Assembly: GCA_017309275.1 (NCBI GenBank)
Contig: JAFKLT010000055.1
Location: 1 to 64,000 of the forward strand
Direction of reading: 5' to 3'
Length of the DNA: 64,000 nt
Source of the DNA: Sphingomonadales bacterium
GTDB lineage: Bacteria > Pseudomonadota > Alphaproteobacteria > Sphingomonadales > Sphingomonadaceae
The position numbers were made by a program, and so were the translations under genes. The notes under the pieces are model-generated. The model made no database searches. It was not told the origin of the DNA and was given only the letters and a program-made list of their open reading frames with translations. This document shows, one piece after another, positions 50,477 through 60,209 of this stretch; position 1 is the first letter of the stretch; each line of letters opens with the position of its first letter.

Positions 50477-52057
50477 TCAACCGATCGGTCGATCCTGCCC
50501 TTCCCAATAGGGCGCGCGCAATTCTCGGCGCAAGATCTTGCCCGACGGATTGCGCGGCAGCGCGGGGATGAAATCGACTGACTTGGGGCATTTATAGCCC
50601 GCGATCCGTTCGCGCGCCCAGCCGATGATCTCGGCCGCGTCGGCGCTCTGCCCTTCGCGCAGCACGACGCAGGCCTTCACCGCCTCGCCCCATTTTTCGT
50701 CGGGAACGCCGACGACGGCGACGTCGGCGACCGCGGGATGGCCATAGATCGCATTCTCGACCTCGGCCGGATAGACATTCTCGCCGCCCGAGATGATCAT
50801 GTCCTTCACCCGGTCGTGCAGATAGAAATAGCCGTCTTCGTCAGTGTAGCCCGCGTCGCCGGTGCGCAGCCAGCCGTCGGCGTCGATCGTTTCCGCCGTC
50901 GCGTCGGGGCGCCCCCAATATTCGCGCATATTCGCCTGCGCGCGGATCGCGATCTCGCCGATCGCGCGCGGGGGCAGCGAATTGCCCGCAGCATCGATCA
51001 CCCGCATCTCGACCCCGCGCAGCGGCTTGCCGACCGATCGCATGCGTTCGTTGCCCGCGGGATCATGGTCCTCGGGCGGCAGCGCGGCGATCGTCCCCGA
51101 CGTTTCGGTCATTCCGTACATCTGGACAAAGCCGCACTGAAAGACGTCGATGCACTGGCGCAGCAGGTCGAGCGGGATCGGCGAGGCGCCATAGGCGATG
51201 TGGCGAAGGCGCGAGAAATCGACTTCGCGCGCGCGCGGCTGACCTACGATGATCTGCATCGCCGCCGGGACCATGAAGATTTTCGAGATGCCATGGGCCT
51301 CGATCAGGTTGAGCACGCCGCCCGGGTCGAACTCGCGCGTGATCACGCCCGTCGCGCCGTTGGTCATCACGGTGATGCCGTATCCGGTGCCGCCGATGTG
51401 GAAACAGGGCATCGCGACCAGCCCGACGTCGCCCGCTTCCCAGCGTTCCCAGTCGGCCTGCAGCGCGGGGTCGCGGTCGAGCCGCGACCGCAGCACCGAT
51501 CCGTTGGTCAGCACCGCGCCCTTGGGCTTGCCGGTGGTGCCCGACGTATACATCTGGATCACCGCGTCGCGCTCGCCGCGCGGGATGTCGGGGTCGGCGG
51601 CGGGAAATGTGTCGCGCCAGCCGCGATAGTCGGGGAAGCCGTCCGCCGCCCCCTCGGTCGCGACGATATGCTCGACGCCCGGAAAGGCGGCGCGGTTCGC
51701 GGCGACCAGCGCGGTGAATTCGGGGCCGACGAACAGGATGCGCGCGCCGCAATTGTCGATGATCCATGCGATCTCGGGAACCGCTAGCCGCCAGTTGACC
51801 GGGGTCATCACCCCGCCGGCCTTGGCCGCCGCGATCAGCAGTTCGAAATAGAGGTCCGAATTCTTGCCGAGATAGGCGACGCGGTCGTCGGGCTTCAGCC
51901 CCAGCGCGATCAGCGCGTTCGCGGCGCGGCTGCTGTTCGCGTCGAACGCGGCATAGCTGGTCGCGCGGCCCTCGAAGTGAAAGAGAATCTGCTCGGGCCG
52001 GTCGCGCGCGTTGGTCCGCGCGATGTCGGCGACCCGCTGAAAGGCTGGCACTTTCAC
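50477..52057 (-). CDS. AMP-forming acyl-CoA synthetase
   Basis: A 526-residue ANL-superfamily ligase. It contains the P-loop-like MYTSGTTGKPKGAV, the A5 motif VQMYGMTETSG, GEIAIRAQANMREYWG, the hinge YTDEDGYFYLHDRVKDMI, and the catalytic Lys near the end (LPRNPSGKILRREL). It activates a carboxylic acid with ATP and CoA; given the acyl-CoA dehydrogenase/thiolase operon, a side-chain carboxylate is a plausible substrate. The start codon is GTG. It is cotranscribed with the carotenoid-oxygenase-type gene 18 bases upstream. Confidence 0.92.
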   Translation of the reverse strand: MKVPAFQRVADIARTNARDRPEQILFHFEGRATSYAAFDANSSRAANALIALGLKPDDRVAYLGKNSDLYFELLIAAAKAGGVMTPVNWRLAVPEIAWIIDNCGARILFVGPEFTALVAANRAAFPGVEHIVATEGAADGFPDYRGWRDTFPAADPDIPRGERDAVIQMYTSGTTGKPKGAVLTNGSVLRSRLDRDPALQADWERWEAGDVGLVAMPCFHIGGTGYGITVMTNGATGVITREFDPGGVLNLIEAHGISKIFMVPAAMQIIVGQPRAREVDFSRLRHIAYGASPIPLDLLRQCIDVFQCGFVQMYGMTETSGTIAALPPEDHDPAGNERMRSVGKPLRGVEMRVIDAAGNSLPPRAIGEIAIRAQANMREYWGRPDATAETIDADGWLRTGDAGYTDEDGYFYLHDRVKDMIISGGENVYPAEVENAIYGHPAVADVAVVGVPDEKWGEAVKACVVLREGQSADAAEIIGWARERIAGYKCPKSVDFIPALPRNPSGKILRRELRAPYWEGQDRPIG

Positions 52058-52075
52058 TGACCTCGACTCCCGATC

Positions 52076-53533
52076 TTATGCTTGGCCGAGCGCCTGGCGA
52101 TAGAGGCTGGAGTCGGCCGAATAGAAATTACAGTGGAAACCCGACGGGACGCGGAAGGGGACATGCACGCGCGCCACCGGTCCCGCCGCGATGTCGAGCG
52201 CGTCGAAGATCGCCAGTTCGCTCGTCGCCGCGCCGGCGCGGTGGACCAAGGTCATCGCATAGCCGTCGCCCTCGCCCTTCGCGCCGATCCGGGGGGCAAA
52301 GATCAGCTCGCCGCACGAGGCGCCGTCGCCGAAGTGATAGACGTCCTCGGTGCCGGCGACGGTGTCGAAACGCAGCACGCCGTCCATCCCCTCGGCCCGG
52401 CCATCGCGGCTGTTGAGGTTGATATTCGCGAAGCTGTGGCGCGAGGCGCGCGTCATGAACCGGTCGTCGGGGCGCGGGAACTGGATGTCGCGGTCGTTCA
52501 GCGTCTCTTCGCGGATCCACGTCCCGTTGCCGTTGGTGCCGGGGTCGATCGTCCAGCGGCGCAGGCTCTGCTGCGTGTCGCCGTGCGTCCGGCGCGCGCC
52601 GGTTTCGTCGGGGAACAGCGCGGTGCCGTTTGCGGCGGCGACGTCGGCAATGATCTTGCCGTCCTGTTCCCAGACGTTGAGCTCGTGGAACATGTGGCGC
52701 GGCTCGTAATCGAACCAGCGGATGTCGCCCGCGCCGCCTTCGCGCGGCATCACTGCGAACTTGGTCGGTCGGTCGTTGACCCACGCGGTCATCGGCCCGC
52801 CCTTCATCGCGCGGCCCAAGTCGACGTCGATCGGGATCACAGGAAAGACGACCCAGTTCTCGGTCAGGAAGAAGGTGTGCATCAGCGCGTTGTGCGGCAT
52901 GTCGATCACCTCGGCCTTGCGCACGCTGCCGTCGGCGGCGATCACGTCGTACCGGATCTGCGCCGCACCCATCGGGCCATTGATCATCGCGCCGATATTG
53001 ACCAGTTCGCCGGTATAATGATCGATCTTGGGGTGGGCGGAAAAGGTCGTGGTGATCGTCCCGCCGTAATATTCCTCGCCCAGCGTTTCCAGCGTACGCG
53101 GGTCGAGTTCGACCGCGGGCGCACCCTCCATCAGCGCGAGCAGCTTGCCTCCGTGGACGATGATGTTGGTGTTCGCGGTGTTGTACCGCTTGCCCTGCAC
53201 CGCCGGGTCGGCGGTCATCGGGTTACCGAACAGCCCGAACAGGCGCTTGCCCGCCGCGCGCTCCAGCTCGAACTTTTCGGTCCGCACCCAGCGGTTGAGC
53301 ATCGATGCGCGCCCGTCGGCGATATGAAAGGCATAGACCATGCCGTCGCCGTCGAACCAGTGATACTCGCCCTCGCGCGTCGGATAGAGCGGTTCCGGCC
53401 CGTTGCGATAGAAGACGCCGACCAGGTCGTCCGGAATCTGCCCGTCGACGATCAGGTCGGGCGCCGTCGCCTCGAACCGCACCGGCTGGTGATGTCCCGA
53501 AAGAAAGGGATGGTCGAAAAAGGCCTGTGTCAT
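52076..53533 (-). CDS. Carotenoid-cleavage-type (RPE65 family) dioxygenase
   Basis: A 485-residue seven-bladed propeller oxygenase. The four Fe(II) histidines can be assigned to TFSAHPKID, MPHNALMH, MFHELNVW and SGFHCNF (the last near the C-terminus). Typical front motifs are VFYRNGPEPLYP and HWFDGDGMVYAF. The family cleaves C=C bonds in carotenoids, apocarotenoids and lignin-type stilbenes with O2. In this cluster it may cleave an isoprenoid or stilbene-like substrate. I chose the ATG at 53533, with AGGGGA seven bases upstream. Confidence 0.92.
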   Translation of the reverse strand: MTQAFFDHPFLSGHHQPVRFEATAPDLIVDGQIPDDLVGVFYRNGPEPLYPTREGEYHWFDGDGMVYAFHIADGRASMLNRWVRTEKFELERAAGKRLFGLFGNPMTADPAVQGKRYNTANTNIIVHGGKLLALMEGAPAVELDPRTLETLGEEYYGGTITTTFSAHPKIDHYTGELVNIGAMINGPMGAAQIRYDVIAADGSVRKAEVIDMPHNALMHTFFLTENWVVFPVIPIDVDLGRAMKGGPMTAWVNDRPTKFAVMPREGGAGDIRWFDYEPRHMFHELNVWEQDGKIIADVAAANGTALFPDETGARRTHGDTQQSLRRWTIDPGTNGNGTWIREETLNDRDIQFPRPDDRFMTRASRHSFANINLNSRDGRAEGMDGVLRFDTVAGTEDVYHFGDGASCGELIFAPRIGAKGEGDGYAMTLVHRAGAATSELAIFDALDIAAGPVARVHVPFRVPSGFHCNFYSADSSLYRQALGQA

Positions 53534-53582
53534 ACGGTCCCCTGATTGCAGGTCGGGCTCAACAAGCGTCTGGCCGATCAAA

Positions 53583-53611
53583 CAAGGGGCGGTGCAACGC
53601 GCCGCCCCTTG
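53583..53611 (-). terminator. Terminator-like hairpin after the TonB receptor gene
   Basis: CAAGGGGCGG (53583-53592) and CCGCCCCTTG (53602-53611), a perfect 10-bp stem with a nine-base loop, followed by TTTG on the minus strand. It lies 45 bases beyond the receptor stop and upstream of the carotenoid-oxygenase gene. Confidence 0.55.
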
Positions 53612-53656
53612 CCCCCCTTGCGGTCCCGCCGTGCCCTGGCGGGAACGTCCCGGCGT

Positions 53657-56050
53657 CTAGAAACGGAAGCCGAGTTCGACGCCATAGGTGCGCGGCTGAA
53701 CCGCGGCACCGAAGGTGAAGAGGCCGGCAACCGGCAGGGTCGACGACAGACCCCTGTGGTTGGTGAGGTTGCGTCCGAACAGCGACAGGCTGACCTCGCG
53801 TCCCTCGCCCAGGAAGTGGGTGTAGCCGATCTGCGCCGACAGGTTTTCGCGGTCCTCGGTGAAGCAGCGGTTGTCGTTGACGACATTGCCGGGGACGATC
53901 GGCCGGTTCGGCGCGATGCAGGTCACATATTTGCTCTGGAACCGCAGCAGCGTCGATGCGTCGAAGCGGCCCGAACCCATTTCCTTCGAATAGTTGAGCC
54001 CCGCCGACCATTGGAATTTCGGCGCGCGGCGCAGCGTCAGCGTCGACACGTCGTCGGGAATGCCGTCGGCGGCGCTGCCCGTGGTCAGGCCGACCACGTC
54101 GTTGAAGAAGCTGTTGTACTGCGCGTCGGTATAGCTGAACGAGCCGTTGAAGCTGAACTCCGGCGAAAGCTGGGCGATCACCTCGGCTTCGAAGCCCTTG
54201 ATGTCGGCCGACGATGCGTTCTTCACCACCGTCTCTTGCGGGCTCGACGATCCCGGCGGCGAGGGCTGCACGACCTCTTCCTGCTTGTTGTTATATTTGG
54301 TGTAATAGAAGGCCAGGTTGGTGCGCAGCGTGCGGTCGAGCCAGTCGGCCTTCAGGCCGACTTCATAGGCGTCGACCGTTTCGGGCTGATACGGCCCGAG
54401 CGAGGTCGGCGACGCCGCGCGGCCGTTGAAACCGCCCGACCGGAACCCGCGCGAGAAGGAGGCATAGACCAGCTTTCCGGGCTCGATCGTATATTCGGCG
54501 TTGGCGCGCCAGGTGAACTTGCCGAAGCTGTCGCTGCCCGAACAATTGGTCGCGGGGCTGTAGACCGGCAGGACGACGCCCGGTGCGGGGCTGAAGGTTC
54601 CGGTCACCGCGACGCAGGTCGTGCCGTCGAAGGTCGGCTGGGTCAGCCGCACAAGCGCGCCGATGCGGCCGAAATTGTTGAAGATCGACTTCTTGTCGTC
54701 GGTGTAGCGCGCGCCCAGCGAGATCTTGAACTGGTCCGACAGCCGGATCTGCGCGTCGGCGAAGCCGGCATAGGATTTGGCGTGGTGATCGACATATTGG
54801 CGAAGCACCGCGGTCGATCCCTGGCCCAGCACGACGCCGAAATTGGTCGACTGGTCCAGCGTATAGCTGCTGTTGAAATAATAGCCGCCGACCAGCAGGT
54901 TGACGATGTCGAAGTCGGCGAGCAGGCGGACTTCCTGGCTGAACTGGCGATAGCGCTGGTCGCGCTTCGTCTCGAAGAAGTTGGCGGAGCTGGCGTCGAA
55001 GTCCTGCGTCACCGATTCCTTGTTCTTGATATAGCCGGTGACCGACGACAGCGTCAGTTTGTCGCTGAGTTCGATGTCGATATTGCCCGTGATGCTGTCG
55101 ACGTCGTTGCGCACCGGCGTCGCGATGCTGCTGTAGGTCGTGTACAGGCCGCGGTGCGGCTGTGTCGAGCGGTTGCACTGCGCGGCGGGCGAGAAGCCGG
55201 GCGCGCCGGGTGCGGCGCAGATGACGTCGCGGCCGGTTTCGGACAGCGGCGCCACGATCGTCTCGCCGCGTTCGCGGCTGTGCTGATAGGTGATCTGCGC
55301 GGTGATCGCGTCGCTGGGGGTGATCAGCGCCGACACGCCGCCGGTCAGCGTTTCATACTGCCCCTCGCGCTTGTTCTTGGTCACGTTGAAATAATAGCCG
55401 TCGGTCTTGTCGTAATAGCCGAAGGCCTTCAGTGCGATGATACCGCCCAGCGAGCCGGTGTTGACGACCAGGCGGCCGCGCTTGGTGTCGTAATTGCCAT
55501 AGGCGAATTGCCCGCGCACGCCGAAATCCTCGGTCGGCTTGGTGCGGATGACGTTGATCACGCCGCCGATCGTGTTGCGGCCGAACAGCGTGCCCTGTGG
55601 CCCACGCAAGACCTCCAGCCGTTCGATGTCGAAGCTGTCGAGCAGCTGGCCGGTGTTGGTGCCGATGAACACGCCATCGACGACGACGCCGACCGCGGGG
55701 TCAAAGCTTTTTTCGATATCCTCGAAGCTGATGCCGCGGATCGAGATGGCGGCGGCGCTGGGACCGGCGCCGACCGAGTCGACGACCAGGCTGGGAACGC
55801 GGCCCGCGATGTCGCGGATATCGTCGATCGTCGCCGACTGCAGCGCCTTTTCGTCGAGCGCGGTCACCGCGATCGGGATCGACTGGACGCTTTCGGAGCG
55901 CTTCTGCGCGGTGACGACGATTTCGCGGATCGCGCCGCTGTTGCTGTCTTCGGCCGGAGCGTCCTGCGCGAAGGCCGGGGTGGCGATGGCAAGTGCGGCG
56001 AGCGACACAGTGGCATAGACGGCAGGCAGCATTCGGGCATGCGTGGTCAT
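53657..56050 (-). CDS. TonB-dependent outer-membrane receptor (first)
   Basis: A 797-residue receptor with a signal peptide (LAALAIATPAFAQ), a TonB-box-like EIVVTAQKRSES, the plug domain (VPSLVVDS, RLEVLRGPQGTLFGRNTIGG) and a 22-strand barrel ending in aromatic residues (TYGVELGFRF). Sphingomonads use many such receptors to take up bulky hydrophobic or polymeric substrates. I selected the ATG at 56050, which has GGAGGA seven bases upstream; an ATG two codons earlier is too close to that site. The neighbouring oxygenases suggest it imports the pathway substrate. Confidence 0.93.
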   Translation of the reverse strand: MTTHARMLPAVYATVSLAALAIATPAFAQDAPAEDSNSGAIREIVVTAQKRSESVQSIPIAVTALDEKALQSATIDDIRDIAGRVPSLVVDSVGAGPSAAAISIRGISFEDIEKSFDPAVGVVVDGVFIGTNTGQLLDSFDIERLEVLRGPQGTLFGRNTIGGVINVIRTKPTEDFGVRGQFAYGNYDTKRGRLVVNTGSLGGIIALKAFGYYDKTDGYYFNVTKNKREGQYETLTGGVSALITPSDAITAQITYQHSRERGETIVAPLSETGRDVICAAPGAPGFSPAAQCNRSTQPHRGLYTTYSSIATPVRNDVDSITGNIDIELSDKLTLSSVTGYIKNKESVTQDFDASSANFFETKRDQRYRQFSQEVRLLADFDIVNLLVGGYYFNSSYTLDQSTNFGVVLGQGSTAVLRQYVDHHAKSYAGFADAQIRLSDQFKISLGARYTDDKKSIFNNFGRIGALVRLTQPTFDGTTCVAVTGTFSPAPGVVLPVYSPATNCSGSDSFGKFTWRANAEYTIEPGKLVYASFSRGFRSGGFNGRAASPTSLGPYQPETVDAYEVGLKADWLDRTLRTNLAFYYTKYNNKQEEVVQPSPPGSSSPQETVVKNASSADIKGFEAEVIAQLSPEFSFNGSFSYTDAQYNSFFNDVVGLTTGSAADGIPDDVSTLTLRRAPKFQWSAGLNYSKEMGSGRFDASTLLRFQSKYVTCIAPNRPIVPGNVVNDNRCFTEDRENLSAQIGYTHFLGEGREVSLSLFGRNLTNHRGLSSTLPVAGLFTFGAAVQPRTYGVELGFRF

Positions 56051-56191
56051 CGTCATTCCTCCCTCTCGTGCCGGCGCATAGGCTCGCCGGTCACGTTGGA
56101 AGCGAAGGTCCGCTTTATGTCCCGATTCAACAATCATCAAAAATATCAGGCATGCCGTAGCGGCGCTAAATGCTCTGATTTTATTGGATTT

Positions 56192-56908
56192 CTACTGCCG
56201 CTGGGTCGCTCCGCCGTCAACGAAGATGCCGTGGCCGGACATGAAACGCGCCTCGTCGGACGCCAGAAAGGCGGCGACGTCGGCGATGTCGTCGGGCTGG
56301 CCGAGCCGTCCCAGCGCGGCCTTGTCGATCCAGCGCTGTCTGAATTCGGGCATGGCGGTAAAGGCGGGCGCGGTCATCGGCGTGTCGATCGCGCCGGGCT
56401 GGATACAGTTCACCGTGATACCGAATGCGCCGGCCTCTGCCGCGACCGATTTCGTCATGCCCAGCACGGCATGTTTCGACGCGCTGTACGCGGTCATCCC
56501 GGCCTCGCCAAAGCTCGACATCACCGATCCGATCAGGATGATCCGGCCGTGCGGCGATCGTTTGAGCAGCGGCATCGTATCGCGCATCAGACGGAAGACC
56601 GCAGTGACGTTGACCGCCATCATCCGCTCGAAAAATTCGTCGTCATGCCCGTCGAGCATCTGCATCCCGGTGATGCCGGCGCAGGCGACGACGATGTCGA
56701 GCCCGCCCAGCCGGCTTTCGGCCTTGGCGGCCAGCGCCGCGTTGATGCCGGGGTCGGTCACATCGGCGGTGATGTCGACAGGCCCCGCCATATCCACCGT
56801 CACGACGCGCGCGCCGTCCGATGCCAGCCGGTCGGCGGTGGCGCGGCCGATCCCCGACCCGGCGCCCGTGACCAGCGCCGCGCGCCCCTCCAGCCGCCGC
56901 GCGCTCAC
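56192..56908 (-). CDS. SDR-family oxidoreductase
   Basis: A 238-residue classical SDR: TGAGSGIGRA cofactor loop, NAG-equivalent VACAGITG, catalytic S and Y-x3-K in GSVMSSFGEAGMTAYSASKH, and the closing SGHGIFVDGGAT. Start codon GTG, overlapping the upstream SDR gene by four bases, so the two are translated together. Likely dehydrogenates a hydroxyl group formed by the oxygenases of this cluster. Confidence 0.9.
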   Translation of the reverse strand: MSARRLEGRAALVTGAGSGIGRATADRLASDGARVVTVDMAGPVDITADVTDPGINAALAAKAESRLGGLDIVVACAGITGMQMLDGHDDEFFERMMAVNVTAVFRLMRDTMPLLKRSPHGRIILIGSVMSSFGEAGMTAYSASKHAVLGMTKSVAAEAGAFGITVNCIQPGAIDTPMTAPAFTAMPEFRQRWIDKAALGRLGQPDDIADVAAFLASDEARFMSGHGIFVDGGATQRQ

Positions 56909-57654
56909 AGCGAGCTGCCGCCGTCGACGCGAAACTCGGCGCCGGTGGCAAAGGCGGATTCGTCGGACGCGAGATAGAGGACGATCGCCGAAATCTCCTC
57001 GGGCCTGCCCAGCCGGCCGACCGGATGCGTCGCGACCCAGCTATCATAGAGCGCCTGGCCGTCGTCGACCTGCGCCATCACCTTGTCGAGGATGGGCGTA
57101 TGGATCGCACCCGGATGCACCGAATTGCAGCGGATGCCATAGCCCTTTGCCGCATAATGGAGCGCGACCGACTTGGTCAGATGCGTCACCGCGGCCTTGG
57201 CGGCATTATAGGCGGCCAGGTCGGCATGTGCGCGCACGCCGCACATCGACGACATGTTGATCACCGAACCGCCATGCTCCTTCATCTTCGGGATGACATG
57301 CTTGCAGCCGAGAAACACGCCGTCGACGTCGACCGCGAATTCGTGGCGAAACACCTCCAGCGTCAGATCCTCGATCGATCCGTGCGTCGTGATGCCGGCA
57401 TTGTTGACCAGCACGTCGATGCGATCGCAAACGTCCAGCGCGGCGAGCCACTCGCTCTCGATCGACACGTTCAGCGGAACGAAGCGCTGGCCGAGTTCGG
57501 CGGCGACCGCCGCGCCCGCTACGGCGTCGATGTCGGCGATCACGACGCTCGCCCCCTCGGCGACGAAGCGGCGAACGATGTCGAGCCCCAGCCCCGATGC
57601 GCCGCCGGTGACGAAGGCCGTCTTGCCCGCGATCCGTCCGCTTGCTTCCGCCAT
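56905..57654 (-). CDS. SDR-family oxidoreductase
   Basis: A 249-residue classical SDR with TGGASGLGLDIVRRF, NNAGITTHG, and the catalytic SSMCGVRAHADLAAYNAAKAA. The ending ATGAEFRVDGGSSL is typical of the cyclopentanol / 3-alpha/7-alpha-hydroxysteroid dehydrogenase-like group, though this cannot set the substrate. GGGAGG precedes the ATG by five bases. Divergent from the GMC oxidoreductase, with 153 bp of shared promoter region. Confidence 0.9.
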   Translation of the reverse strand: MAEASGRIAGKTAFVTGGASGLGLDIVRRFVAEGASVVIADIDAVAGAAVAAELGQRFVPLNVSIESEWLAALDVCDRIDVLVNNAGITTHGSIEDLTLEVFRHEFAVDVDGVFLGCKHVIPKMKEHGGSVINMSSMCGVRAHADLAAYNAAKAAVTHLTKSVALHYAAKGYGIRCNSVHPGAIHTPILDKVMAQVDDGQALYDSWVATHPVGRLGRPEEISAIVLYLASDESAFATGAEFRVDGGSSL

Positions 57655-57807
57655 CGCATCCTCCCGTTTTGCCTTGGCACTATCATGCCCGGCGCCGGAC
57701 GAGGGGACTATCCAATGCGCTAGGTGCGGGACTCGGCCGGTCGGTTCCAATCTTGCAGGGCCGGTCGCCGGTGACGAAGCGGCCGCGCCCTGGGCAGGAG
57801 AGGCGGC

Positions 57808-59445
57808 ATGTCGACAGGCTGGGACTATATCATCGTCGGCGCGGGCTCGGCGGGCTGCGTACTCGCCGAACAGCTTAGCGCCGATCCCGACATCCGCGTG
57901 CTGCTGCTGGAGGCGGGGGGCAGCAACGACAGCCGCTGGGTCGCGATTCCAAAGGGCGTCGCAAAGCTGGTGACCAATCCCGACCATATCTGGGCCTATG
58001 GCGTGTCACAGCCGCGCGGCGACGGCGCAGCGCCCAGCGAGGTGTGGATTCGCGGCAAGGGGCTGGGCGGGTCGTCGGCGGTGAACGGCATGATCTGGAG
58101 CCGCGGCGAACCCGCCGACTATGACGAATGGGAGAGGTCGGGCTGCACGGGCTGGAACGGCGCGGCGATGACCGACGCGTTCCGCCGGCTGGAGGACCAT
58201 GGCCTGGGCGCCAGCCCGATGCGCGGCGCGGGTGGGCCGGTCGGCGTCGCACCCAAGATTCACAGCTATCCGCTCGCCGAAACGATGGTGCAGGCGGGGG
58301 TCGAGATGGGGCTGCGGCCCGTCGACGACCTGAATGCGTCGACCCTCGATCGCGTGGGATTCTATGCCCACAATGTCCGCCGTGGCCGGCGCGAGAGCGC
58401 GGCGACGACCTTTCTGGCGCGGGCGAAGCGGCGTGCGAACCTGCATATCGTCACGCACGCCATGGCCGAACGGCTGATCATCGAGGGCGGCCGCGTCGCG
58501 GGGGTCGAGGCGCGCGTCGCGGGCCGGCCGCAGCGATTCGACTGCATCGGCGAGGTGATCGTGTCGGGCGGCGCGCTCGAAAGCCCGCTGCTGCTCCAGC
58601 GATCGGGGATCGGACCCGCCGAAGTGCTGCGCGCCGCCGGGGTCGAACCGCTCGTCGACGCACCCGACGTGGGCGGGCGGATGCGTGAGCATCTGGGCTT
58701 TTCGATGCCGCACCGGTTGTCGCGCGACATCGGCAGCAACCGCAGCTTCTATGGCCTCGGCCTGGCGCGTGCGATGGCGCAATATCTGCTGACGCGCGGC
58801 GGGATCATGGCGACGGGGCCGTTCGAGGTCGGCGCCTTCCTGAACCTGACGAGCCGCGATGCGCGGCCCGACCTTCAGCTCTATCTGGGCGGCTATACTT
58901 TCGCGTTGGGGGACGAGAAGCATCCGGTGCCGCTCAACAGCATCGATCGAAAGCCGGGGATGACCATCTATGGCCAGCTTCTGCGGCTGACGAGCGAGGG
59001 GAGCATATTGATCACCGGTCCGGGCAGCGACGCCGCGCCCGACATCCGGCCAAACTGGCTGTCGACGCGCGAGGATGAACGCACCGCGATCGCCGCGGTC
59101 CACGCGATGCGCCGCTATATGGCGCAGCCGGCGCTGGTCGGGCTGGTCGAAAGCGAACTGCTGCCCGGCGCGGCGGTGCAGAGCGATGCCGAAATCCTGG
59201 CCGCGTTTCGCCGCCTGGCGACGTGCGGCCTGCATGGCGTCGGGACGTGCCGCATGGGCAGCGACAATCGCGCGGTCACCGATGCGCGGCTGCGCGTAAA
59301 CGGCGTGCGCGGCCTGCGCGTCGTCGATTGTTCGGTGATGCCCGCGCCGGTCACGGGCAACACTAATGCACCCGCGATGGCGCTCGCGCTGCGCGCCGCC
59401 GGGCTGATTCGCGAGGACCGGCGAAAGCTGCGCGCGGTCGCTTAA
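57808..59445 (+). CDS. GMC-family flavin oxidoreductase
   Basis: A 545-residue glucose-methanol-choline oxidoreductase. It has the FAD motif IIVGAGSAGCVLAEQL, GKGLGGSSAVNGMIWSRG, the GMC signature GALESPLLLQRSGIG, and the active-site pair: His in CGLHGVGTCRMG and Asn in VTGNTNAPAMA. It oxidises a primary or secondary alcohol. Family members in sphingomonads include polyethylene-glycol and choline dehydrogenases. Its last four bases overlap the 3' end of the convergent ThuA gene. Confidence 0.92.
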   Translation: MSTGWDYIIVGAGSAGCVLAEQLSADPDIRVLLLEAGGSNDSRWVAIPKGVAKLVTNPDHIWAYGVSQPRGDGAAPSEVWIRGKGLGGSSAVNGMIWSRGEPADYDEWERSGCTGWNGAAMTDAFRRLEDHGLGASPMRGAGGPVGVAPKIHSYPLAETMVQAGVEMGLRPVDDLNASTLDRVGFYAHNVRRGRRESAATTFLARAKRRANLHIVTHAMAERLIIEGGRVAGVEARVAGRPQRFDCIGEVIVSGGALESPLLLQRSGIGPAEVLRAAGVEPLVDAPDVGGRMREHLGFSMPHRLSRDIGSNRSFYGLGLARAMAQYLLTRGGIMATGPFEVGAFLNLTSRDARPDLQLYLGGYTFALGDEKHPVPLNSIDRKPGMTIYGQLLRLTSEGSILITGPGSDAAPDIRPNWLSTREDERTAIAAVHAMRRYMAQPALVGLVESELLPGAAVQSDAEILAAFRRLATCGLHGVGTCRMGSDNRAVTDARLRVNGVRGLRVVDCSVMPAPVTGNTNAPAMALALRAAGLIREDRRKLRAVA

Positions 59446-60209
59446 GCCGAACCACCCTCGCGCTCCTTCAGCCAGCCGATCCCGCGGCGAAGCAGGTCGT
59501 AAAAGACCGGCAGGTCCCATGCGCAGCGGTCGACCGTCGGCCACCAGTCCATCATCGGCTGCAGGTCGTAATGACCCCGGCAATGCCCCAGCGTCAGATA
59601 CAGCACCGCGCCCGCGCCGTGCCGCTTGATGTAAAAGACCGGATAGGTGCCCGGCGCATCCTCGGCCTCGACGAAGCCGGTGCCCGGCCCGGTGCATTCG
59701 GTATCGAGCAGGATGTGCAGGTCGCCGTGCGTTTCCAGATGGTATAGCTCGTCGGTCGTCTCGAACGGCTCGATCCCGCGCGTCAGCGGATGATCGGGAT
59801 CGGCGACGCGCACGGTGTAGGGCTCGATCGCCGGGTGGCTGATGAACTGCGATCCCAGCAGATCCATCATCAGCGGCGCCCAGCGCGGCGCCTCCCACAA
59901 TCCGGTGTCGAGCAGGCGGAGAATCGAGTTGGTGCCGTGCAGCGCATACCAGCGCCCGCCCTTGTCCAGCCAGCGCTTCAGCGCTTCCTGCGCCGCCAGC
60001 GACGGGGTGACGTCGCAGGTATAGGTGATCAATATGTCGGCGGCCTCGATCGCGGCGACATTGTCGTAATTTTCAAAGACGCGCGTGCGGATCCGCTGAT
60101 CCTCGGCCAGCAGTTTGAGCAGCTCCAGCCGCGCGAAATCCATGTCGTGCCAGACGCCGCCGCAGATCAGCACGCAGTTGATGCGGGGCGGATGCTCGCT
60201 GTCGCTCAT
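59442..60209 (-). CDS. ThuA domain protein (second)
   Basis: A 255-residue ThuA-like protein with VLICGGVWHDMDFARLELLKLL, ADILITYTCDV, GRWYALHGTNSILRLL, GSQFISHPAIEPY and PVFYIKRHGAGAVLYLTLGHCRGHYD. It shares the ThuA fold with the 44.6-kb protein but is only distantly similar, and the GHC...H ending is the more canonical ThuA form. It converges on the GMC gene. In sugar pathways ThuA partners oxidoreductases acting on 3-keto compounds; the GMC enzyme beside it may be such a partner. Confidence 0.82.
   Translation of the reverse strand: MSDSEHPPRINCVLICGGVWHDMDFARLELLKLLAEDQRIRTRVFENYDNVAAIEAADILITYTCDVTPSLAAQEALKRWLDKGGRWYALHGTNSILRLLDTGLWEAPRWAPLMMDLLGSQFISHPAIEPYTVRVADPDHPLTRGIEPFETTDELYHLETHGDLHILLDTECTGPGTGFVEAEDAPGTYPVFYIKRHGAGAVLYLTLGHCRGHYDLQPMMDWWPTVDRCAWDLPVFYDLLRRGIGWLKEREGGSA

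Noticed and set aside
53546-56977. Plus-strand frame of 1143 codons opposite the first TonB receptor
   Set aside because: Antisense of a receptor with signal peptide, plug and barrel motifs; the opposite peptide is charged low-complexity sequence.
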